NCBI RefSeq assembly: GCF_022267535.1
Contig: NZ_JAHNZV010000028.1
Span: forward strand, 1-32,057
DNA: 32,057 nucleotides
Origin: Psychromonas antarctica
GTDB lineage: Bacteria > Pseudomonadota > Gammaproteobacteria > Enterobacterales > Psychromonadaceae
Reading direction: 5' to 3'
Shown piece after piece: positions 26,133 to 32,057 of the stretch; the stretch's first letter is position 1, and each line of letters begins with the position of its first letter. The position numbers and the translations under genes are program-made. The notes beneath the pieces were generated by a model. The model did not search any database, was not told the origin of the DNA, and saw only the letters and a program-made list of their open reading frames with translations.

Positions 26133-27344
26133 TTAATCATCTCCTTTAATAAAAACGTCATCCCATTGTTTTTGTACGCACTCTAAATCAAAGCGTTTAG
26201 TTGATGCTATTGCATTGCAAGAGAGCTTCTCGAGCAATTGAACATTACCAAGCAGGCTCTTAATTTGCTGCACAAAATCATCAATTGAATGGTTTTCAAT
26301 TAAAGAGCCGTTAAAGCCATCTACTAGTACATCGGACAAGTCACCAACATTTGGTACTATTGCAGGCAAACCCACTTTCAGTCCTTCCAGCATGGATAAT
26401 GCCAACCCTTCCGAGCGTGAGGTGAGGATGTAAATCTTTGATTGCTGTAACCAGTTTAATACGTCATCTTGATGGCCGACAAAATTGACCATGTGGCTAA
26501 TGGCTAATGTCTTTGCATATTGCTTCAAACTAGTCAACAAGGGGCCATCACCAATAACCAAAGCATTACAACTAAAATTTTGTTTTTTTAAGCAAGCTAA
26601 AATATCTAACAATAAATCCACTTGTTTAACTTTTGATAATCTAGCGGTCAACACTAAATCATATTTTTTATCAACCGCTTTACTGGGTGGGTAAAATCGA
26701 TTTTTATCTATTGCACCAGAAATAACATGAATTTTTTTATGATTAACACCATTGCTCGAAAGGAATGATTTTGCCCCATTCCCCATCGTAATCACATACG
26801 TCGCATTCGCTGCTATTTTACAAATATAACGGGTTAAAAAATCATCTTTACCATCGAGAAATTTAAAGAAGCTATTCTCGGTTTTACCAGCTTCCAGTGT
26901 TTCTGTTATTCCACCAACACTGAAATAGATCGAGCGGCACCTAATGATATTTGCAAATAAAATAGACAGTGTGGCATTAAATAAAATATGAAAACCACCG
27001 ATATAATCGGTTTTTTTGGATAAGGAAAAAACAAAGAAAGTGATTAGACGAGCCAGAGTTGAGCCTATAAATTTAGATAATGTGGGAGAAGGAATTATGA
27101 CACTTAAGCCTTCTATATTGTAATCAATACCACTTGAAACGATATAAACATGCTTGATACTTGAGCAAGTAACTAAAGGCACTAAGTGAGCATTAATCCA
27201 ATTTTTAGAATAAAAAGTCCCCGTTAACACAACTACATTATCTGATGATTTTTGTTTTTTAGTGGGCAAAAAAGAAAACAATCGAATCAAAGAATACAGA
27301 GAAAAAACAATAGCTCTGCCAAATAATATTTTTATTTTATACAT
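26133..27344 (-). CDS. GT4-family glycosyltransferase
   Basis: GT-B glycosyltransferase of 403 aa. The N-terminus has a hydrophobic stretch (FGRAIVFSLYSLIRLFSFL) that may dock it on the membrane. The C-terminal half has the donor-site signature: LVLTARLSKVKQVDLLL near 228, ALVIGDGPLL, VNFVGHQDDVLNWL, and the E-x7-E motif in SRSEGLALSMLEGLKVGLPAI near residue 310. The acceptor half is poorly conserved to the eye, as is usual for GT4. It sits between the uncharacterised NodB-like-motif gene and the adenylate-forming enzyme, with gaps of 18 bases and 1 base. Confidence 0.9.
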   Translation of the reverse strand: MYKIKILFGRAIVFSLYSLIRLFSFLPTKKQKSSDNVVVLTGTFYSKNWINAHLVPLVTCSSIKHVYIVSSGIDYNIEGLSVIIPSPTLSKFIGSTLARLITFFVFSLSKKTDYIGGFHILFNATLSILFANIIRCRSIYFSVGGITETLEAGKTENSFFKFLDGKDDFLTRYICKIAANATYVITMGNGAKSFLSSNGVNHKKIHVISGAIDKNRFYPPSKAVDKKYDLVLTARLSKVKQVDLLLDILACLKKQNFSCNALVIGDGPLLTSLKQYAKTLAISHMVNFVGHQDDVLNWLQQSKIYILTSRSEGLALSMLEGLKVGLPAIVPNVGDLSDVLVDGFNGSLIENHSIDDFVQQIKSLLGNVQLLEKLSCNAIASTKRFDLECVQKQWDDVFIKGDD

Positions 27345-27362
27345 ATAGATGCTCTGCTTAGA

Positions 27363-28577
27363 TTAATGTGTAATAGGAGGAAAAGTTAAAGTAGACCATT
27401 TTATCGAAACACTCGATTTACCAGTGTCGTCTGGTAAGTTAACTTGTAAATTCAAATACTTTATAGCATTAATATATAACGTAACTTTTTCCGGTTCCTC
27501 TACATACCAAGTTAAACCATTAAGATCTTCACCATGGTAAGCCGTTGTAAGATGAATTTGTGTTTCATCCCCTCGCTGCTTTACTACAAAATCAAGTTCA
27601 CTGACCGTTCTACAATACCCCAATAAACGACGAGTAGTTGCTGTTAAAATTTGTTTGTTTTTTTGATAACTTGCTAGCAGTTCAAATGCTTGACACGTTT
27701 TATCTTGGAACGGTTGTTCTATACTAATTACCTTGCCTAAATGACTATAAAGCACACTGCAGCCCTCTTTTTTTACTAAGGTATCTAACATCAGCGCTGT
27801 TAATACATGGTGTATGCCACGTGCTTGATCAAAACAAGACACGCCGCACCAAGCAGGGTTACAACGCATAAACTCCAATACAGGTGTGCCATCGACTAAT
27901 TTTGTTTTCCGTAATACATGATTATCTTTATGCATCGCATATTTTTTATTGCCTAAACGGGCTAACCAGCCCTTAATAAACTCTAATAAAGTTGTTTTAC
28001 TTGAGGCTTTGAAGTGCTTTGAATTGAAAATACCGGCATAACTGCGTTTCGCATTTTGTGCAACAATGCTCGTCACACGCCCTTTCCAAATAAAAGCTAA
28101 CGCCCCAGTTTTAACGGTCAGGTCTGTATGAAATGCATTTCCCCCTGCAATTGCGCCCTCGCCTTGCATAATATCATTGTCTAAGTTTGAAGGTGCTTGC
28201 GCATGATCTACCCAAACTTCAATTTTGCGTTTTCCTTTCTGAATATTAGCCCAGCACTGTTCGATGCGAGTGCGTGATTTGACAAAATCACCAAAGGAAT
28301 GCAAGCAATCTATATGTCCGGACTGAATTAATTGTTGTATTTTCTCACGACCATCATTATCGCTATTGGTATAAGAAAAGTTATGCTCTGGCATATCAAA
28401 ATAGATAGTATTCCCCACCTCTAGACCTACTCCTTTACCTAACAAGGTCTCTTCCGTAGTATTTAAATAACGCGCGGTTTCAAAGTAAATCTCTTTGTTC
28501 GGCGTTTCATCTAAGTCACTGCAGATGGCCAGCATAGCTTGATATGGGTAGGGATATTTACGTAAAGATACTTTCAT
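27363..28577 (-). CDS. Uncharacterised protein with NodB-like metal-site motifs
   Basis: I do not recognise a named family. The 404-aa product is soluble, without signal peptide or membrane segment. Its N-terminal half has spaced motifs like those of a deacetylase-type (beta/alpha) metal site: ICSDLDET with Asp21 and Asp23, GHIDCLHSFGDF with His88, His93 and Asp97, and VWVDHAQAPSNLDND with Asp124 and His125. These resemble the D-D, H-x-x-x-H and later acidic/His positions of NodB enzymes, but the usual TFDDG and SHT forms are absent. The C-terminal part (about 310-404) is beta-rich (YVEEPEKVTLYIN, LQVNLPDDTGKSSVSIKW), suggesting a sandwich domain. It is sandwiched in the polysaccharide operon, so a role in trimming or modifying the glycan is inferred only from position. 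Confidence 0.6.
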   Translation of the reverse strand: MKVSLRKYPYPYQAMLAICSDLDETPNKEIYFETARYLNTTEETLLGKGVGLEVGNTIYFDMPEHNFSYTNSDNDGREKIQQLIQSGHIDCLHSFGDFVKSRTRIEQCWANIQKGKRKIEVWVDHAQAPSNLDNDIMQGEGAIAGGNAFHTDLTVKTGALAFIWKGRVTSIVAQNAKRSYAGIFNSKHFKASSKTTLLEFIKGWLARLGNKKYAMHKDNHVLRKTKLVDGTPVLEFMRCNPAWCGVSCFDQARGIHHVLTALMLDTLVKKEGCSVLYSHLGKVISIEQPFQDKTCQAFELLASYQKNKQILTATTRRLLGYCRTVSELDFVVKQRGDETQIHLTTAYHGEDLNGLTWYVEEPEKVTLYINAIKYLNLQVNLPDDTGKSSVSIKWSTLTFPPITH

Positions 28578-28595
28578 TAATTTTTATTCCGCCTT

Positions 28596-30158
28596 TTAAG
28601 GTTTGATTAGCTTGCAAGCAGACAAACACCTACGCTGTAATCGAGAAGGAACTAGATAAACAAAGTAGATTCCCAGCGTCATTATCACTGCAAAAATAAA
28701 AGCAAATAATGCATGAGTATGGTTATTTAACTCAAAACAATAGCGAGAGTAATATAATAAAGAGAAGAATGGCAGCAGGTAGATAACAGGCAATAGTAAG
28801 CTTTGAAATAGATACGACAAGTAAGAAATCCCTAACTCACGACAAGTATAAACCGGCACCAACAAACCATAAACCACACTCATAGGCACAACAAACAAGA
28901 GCGCCGCCGTAGTTAGATCCAAGTTACTAATTCCTGTAAATAACAACCCTATTACAAACACCGCCATTAGACTAAACAACGCAACGATTGAAATTCGGCC
29001 ATGACGATTCATCCCCATTAGTATTCGAATGGAGCTATCTTGGCCCATTGAAAGCAGTGTACCCGCCGATAAAATCATCATTAACTCTTTAGATGCGTAG
29101 TTTTCTCCCATCCATAGCGTCAATATTTGATCCCCATAAATAAATAAAAATCCCAACGTGGGTAAACAAAAAGCAAAACTCAACTTAGTCATATTGATAA
29201 ATAGTAATTGAATCGCTTTCGGATCATTACTCCCCTGCATAGCACCGGTAGTAGGCGTTAACATCAAAGTGAACTTAGCCATAAATGTTTTAATATGCTT
29301 TGTGAGCGCCATTGGTCTTGCAAAAACAGCTAAGGCAGCAGGGCCTATCGAGCTAACTAATATCAGGCTAATTGTTTGTAGTAATATAATAGGGGGAACA
29401 TTTGATAACATGCTTTTTATACCAAATTTCAGCATCTCTTTACAGGTAGCAATATTGGCTAAACGAAGGTTGAAAATAAAATCTTTACATATCTTTTTTA
29501 CAAAAACAAAACGTAATGTTTCAAATGTAATGGTCGAGATAAAATAACCTATCGCCATACCTGCTACGCCGAGATCAGTTAAATATAAGGCGAACACCAT
29601 CAATGTCAGCGAGAAAACACTCGCCCCTGCATGCAATGCATTGTGAATGTCCCAGCGATGGTAGCCTGTTAATAAGCCGCGCGCAGAACCAGCAAGCATC
29701 TGCATACATAAACTAAACCCTAAAAACAGTATTACCCATTGTGCGGTTTGAGTCTGTTCTTGTAAGGAGTCGGAAAAAAAAAACGGTAAAGAAAAATAAA
29801 ATATAATGGTGGTCATCGCGACCACAGAAGCAATAATCAATTGTACAAAGACAACTGAATTCGCCACCTTGTTAAGGGCTGTTATTTCATCAGCAGCACG
29901 ATGCATTGCAATGTAACGATTAAAGCATGCCCCCATACCTAAACCAACTAAGGTCAGGTAACTTACAAAAGACCAACCAAAGTCCCAGATGCCTAATGCT
30001 GTCTGCCCAACTTTTTCATCCACCAGCCGAGGCATAATAAAACCAGAAAAGATCAGCACCAACTGGCTTGTCCAGCTGATCATCAGATTCCATGCAAAAC
30101 GGCTTTGCCCAGTAAGATCTTCATCATTTCCATCTACACTATCAGTATTTCGAGTCAC
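28596..30158 (-). CDS. Wzx-like polysaccharide flippase (MVF/MATE-type fold)
   Basis: Polytopic inner-membrane protein of 520 aa with about twelve to fourteen hydrophobic segments, of the polysaccharide-biosynthesis (RfbX/Wzx) transporter group. It should flip undecaprenyl-linked repeat units to the periplasm. Typical marks are the early FAWNLMISWTSQLVLIFSGFI segment, the GIWDFGWSFVSYLTLVGLGMG loop and FNRYIAMH. The start is GTG, which overlaps the stop of the sulfotransferase gene as GTGA, a sign of coupled translation; no better ATG exists nearby. The N-terminal 20 residues are polar and acidic. Gene order with the Wzy-like polymerase supports a Wzx/Wzy pathway. Confidence 0.9.
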   Translation of the reverse strand: MTRNTDSVDGNDEDLTGQSRFAWNLMISWTSQLVLIFSGFIMPRLVDEKVGQTALGIWDFGWSFVSYLTLVGLGMGACFNRYIAMHRAADEITALNKVANSVVFVQLIIASVVAMTTIIFYFSLPFFFSDSLQEQTQTAQWVILFLGFSLCMQMLAGSARGLLTGYHRWDIHNALHAGASVFSLTLMVFALYLTDLGVAGMAIGYFISTITFETLRFVFVKKICKDFIFNLRLANIATCKEMLKFGIKSMLSNVPPIILLQTISLILVSSIGPAALAVFARPMALTKHIKTFMAKFTLMLTPTTGAMQGSNDPKAIQLLFINMTKLSFAFCLPTLGFLFIYGDQILTLWMGENYASKELMMILSAGTLLSMGQDSSIRILMGMNRHGRISIVALFSLMAVFVIGLLFTGISNLDLTTAALLFVVPMSVVYGLLVPVYTCRELGISYLSYLFQSLLLPVIYLLPFFSLLYYSRYCFELNNHTHALFAFIFAVIMTLGIYFVYLVPSRLQRRCLSACKLIKP

Positions 30159-31147
30159 GCGTCATAACCTAATTTTTTATGGTATTCGCCGGCTATATTA
30201 TAAAAACATTTCAGATCTGTTTCACTTAACTCTATTTTCCAGCGATCATCAAGTTTAATCACATCGCTATCGTCCAAGCGCATACCATTTCCTACCACAT
30301 GGTGTTCAACGGCTTTAAAATCTAAGCGCTTTTTATTAGGATCTACGCCAATAAATTTAAAAATTTCATCAAGCGTTTTTTCAGTATGATTACAGATATC
30401 TTCATAATGCACTTTGATCCACTTATTTTTATCCATCGTTGCTAACACAGCTTGAGTTTCTTGATTGCAACGGATCCATTCATGAGCACCTGTTTCAACG
30501 CCTCGGCCGTGTTCCTGCGTTTTTCCCGCCCCACCACCACGTAATGTCGGATCTTTTGCATCAGCATACTCAGAAGGATTTTTATAGGCTAAAGATACGC
30601 CGCGCCCATCGCGTACTACCCAGATAACTTTAATATCAAGATCTTTATTTTTAAGTAAATATTTAAGCCGAATACCAATTTTAGAGGAATCAACCACTGC
30701 ATCAGCACCGGCTTGTTCTGCAATGGCACTAATATAGTCAGCATTGCGCTTTTGTAGTTGGGGTAACTGTTTACGCCATGTTGGTGACAGCGTTAATAAA
30801 CTATCTCTGATCAACTCCATCAAAGGCGAACGCACTAAGGGCTTAAGTAATCTGCGAATATAGGGAGTAGCACCCGTACGAATATCAGTGCGGGCATCTG
30901 AAATACAAAAATCTTGTCCTCGCTTCGCCATTTTTTCACTGACACCTTGCCAGAATGAACATTCGCCCACTAATGTTTTACAAGAACACAAGTAACTATC
31001 TTTGTCACCTAAGTGAACGGCTTTTAATTCGCCCACGCTACACAAATCAGGGTGCGCACCTAATAGCATCGCGGTCATGGTCGAGCCGGAATGGCTGGCT
31101 GCAGCTAAATAGATAAGCTGTTTTTTTTCAGTTTTCATAATTTTCAT
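30155..31147 (-). CDS. Sulfotransferase (PAPS-dependent) family protein
   Basis: Probable carbohydrate sulfotransferase using 3'-phosphoadenylyl sulfate. The 5'-phosphosulfate-binding loop is SHSGSTM (18-24), the 3'-phosphate-binding region includes VVDSSKIGIRLKYL (151-164) and WVVRDGRGVSLAYKNP (176-191), where Arg179 and Ser185 are the expected ligands. A Cys-rich loop, YLCSCKTLVGECSFW (52-66), is found in bacterial members of this group. The ATG starts 42 bp after the stop of the WecG/CpsF gene, with a second in-frame ATG nine bases later; neither has a clear ribosome binding site. Its place in the operon suggests that the polysaccharide is sulfated, a common trait of marine exopolymers. 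Confidence 0.88.
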   Translation of the reverse strand: MKIMKTEKKQLIYLAAASHSGSTMTAMLLGAHPDLCSVGELKAVHLGDKDSYLCSCKTLVGECSFWQGVSEKMAKRGQDFCISDARTDIRTGATPYIRRLLKPLVRSPLMELIRDSLLTLSPTWRKQLPQLQKRNADYISAIAEQAGADAVVDSSKIGIRLKYLLKNKDLDIKVIWVVRDGRGVSLAYKNPSEYADAKDPTLRGGGAGKTQEHGRGVETGAHEWIRCNQETQAVLATMDKNKWIKVHYEDICNHTEKTLDEIFKFIGVDPNKKRLDFKAVEHHVVGNGMRLDDSDVIKLDDRWKIELSETDLKCFYNIAGEYHKKLGYDA

Positions 31148-31189
31148 AATTTATCATAAGTATAAGAATAGAATACTTAAGTTAAGTGA

Positions 31190-31993
31190 TTAAAGGGGTT
31201 TGCTCGGCAAAAATATTTCTTTGGCCAACATAGCAAAAAACAAAGTATTAGTGACTAAATAACGTTTCCATAAACGTTTTGGCTCCTGCTTGACTCGATA
31301 CAACCATTCCATACCAGATTTTTGCCAGATTAGAGGGGCGCGCTGCACTTTACCTGCTAGCACATCAAATGAACCACCAACACCATGCACGACAGGGATA
31401 CACATAACTTTGTTCCAGCGCGCCATAAATTGCTCTTTTTTCGGTGAGGTAATAGCGACAAATATAACATCAGCATTGGAGTCTGCAATTTTTTGCGCAA
31501 TAGCTTCTTCGTCACTATCGCCAAAATAACCATGTTGCGTACCCGCAATCACTACGCCTGGGTACTGTAGCGCTATCACAGCTTCTGTTTTAGCTAATAT
31601 TTCTGAGGTCGCTCCCAAACAGAAAACGCGATAACCTTCTTTATTTCCTCGCGCCAAAATGCCATGCATCAAATCAATACCAGCCACTCTTTCGGGAAGC
31701 GCTTTTCTGAGTATCCGGCTTGCCATCACAACAGAGCTACCATCGGCGAGAATCATATTAGAAGATCGAACATCTTCACCTAAAGCAGGGTTACGCTTCA
31801 TATTAACGATCTTTGCAGCATTTAGCATACCAATATGTAATGAGCGCCTATTTTTGATGGCGCTATCGATATTATCTAAAGCTTGTAATGCAGTTAAGGC
31901 ATGAACTTTAATACCAAAGATATTGACGAATTCGTCTAGGACATCAAGTTTAGAAAGGGATATATTACTCCCATCACCGTGCAATGTTGACAT
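31190..31993 (-). CDS. WecG/TagA/CpsF-family glycosyltransferase
   Basis: GT26-type enzyme related to WecG and TagA, which add N-acetylmannosamine-type sugars to a lipid-linked acceptor at the cytoplasmic membrane. Visible family features are LHIGMLNAAKIVNMKRNP, ILADGSSVVMASRIL, ERVAGIDLMHGIL, FCLGATSEIL, the HGYFGD stretch, AITSPKKEQFM, and VHGVGGSFDVLAGKVQRAP. The donor sugar is not predictable. At 267 aa it is normal length, with a C-terminal amphipathic tail (VKQEPKRLWKRYL) of the type used for membrane binding. GGAG lies eight bases before the ATG. It is the first gene of this operon seen in the window; further genes may lie beyond the edge. Confidence 0.92.
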   Translation of the reverse strand: MSTLHGDGSNISLSKLDVLDEFVNIFGIKVHALTALQALDNIDSAIKNRRSLHIGMLNAAKIVNMKRNPALGEDVRSSNMILADGSSVVMASRILRKALPERVAGIDLMHGILARGNKEGYRVFCLGATSEILAKTEAVIALQYPGVVIAGTQHGYFGDSDEEAIAQKIADSNADVIFVAITSPKKEQFMARWNKVMCIPVVHGVGGSFDVLAGKVQRAPLIWQKSGMEWLYRVKQEPKRLWKRYLVTNTLFFAMLAKEIFLPSKPL

Positions 31994-32057
31994 AATCTGC
32001 TCTCCATAATCGACACATCTTTATTTGATGAAATGAGGGAAATGATTAGGTTATAAT
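31994..32057 (-). promoter_or_regulatory. Leader of the minus-strand polysaccharide operon (edge of window)
   Basis: 64 bp with no gene. The ribosome binding site GGAG is at 32002-32005 and the sequence TATAAC at the window edge (about 32051-32056) resembles a -10 box, but the -35 would be outside. An upstream gene may feed into this operon instead, so the promoter call is weak. Confidence 0.3.

Overview
The window looks like chromosome of an AT-rich marine gammaproteobacterium, probably a Psychromonas- or other Alteromonadales-like organism. I infer this from protein flavour (PutA, Slp lipoprotein, M32 carboxypeptidase, Gph), the AT-rich codon use and the sulfated-polysaccharide genes. I have no database match to fix the genus.

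Layout. (1) 1-9834 is a housekeeping block: putA (proline catabolism), pgl (pentose phosphate pathway), an Slp-type outer-membrane lipoprotein, an M32 carboxypeptidase, a dGTPase-family HD hydrolase and phosphoglycolate phosphatase. These are mostly single genes with their own spacers. (2) 9984-14683, minus strand, starts the surface-polysaccharide region: a polyprenyl-phosphate sugar-1-phosphate transferase (WcaJ type), a VanZ-like membrane protein with a C-terminal beta domain, and a membrane-anchored fibronectin-III/duplicated-beta-domain protein with a 10-G tract inside its coding sequence. (3) 14684-16697 is a gene-poor island. It holds two copies of a terminal-inverted-repeat element, each flanked by an 8-bp direct repeat; the second copy contains an IS200-type transposase gene. 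(4) 16698-23158, plus strand, is a tight operon: NodB-like polysaccharide deacetylase, a glycosyltransferase-methyltransferase fusion, a GT4 glycosyltransferase, a serine-acetyltransferase-like hexapeptide protein and a secreted right-handed beta-helix protein. It ends in two hairpins shared with the converging operon. (5) 23292-31993, minus strand, is a second tight operon, read from high to low coordinate: WecG/TagA/CpsF glycosyltransferase, sulfotransferase, Wzx-like flippase, an uncharacterised protein with NodB-like metal-site motifs, GT4 glycosyltransferase, PaaK/CapK-type adenylate-forming enzyme and Wzy/WaaL-like polymerase.

How the genes fit together. The set has the parts of a Wzx/Wzy-dependent exopolysaccharide or capsule system: an initiating transferase, at least four further glycosyltransferase domains, a flippase, a polymerase, and decorating enzymes (O-acetylation, methylation, sulfation, deacetylation). 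No Wza/Wzc/Wzb export genes lie in the window; they would be expected beyond 32057 or elsewhere.

Most worth a second look: the poly-G tract that could switch the fibronectin-III protein on and off; the paired inverted-repeat elements with target-site duplications and the nested IS200 gene; the 404-aa uncharacterised protein in the operon; and the glycosyltransferase-methyltransferase fusion.
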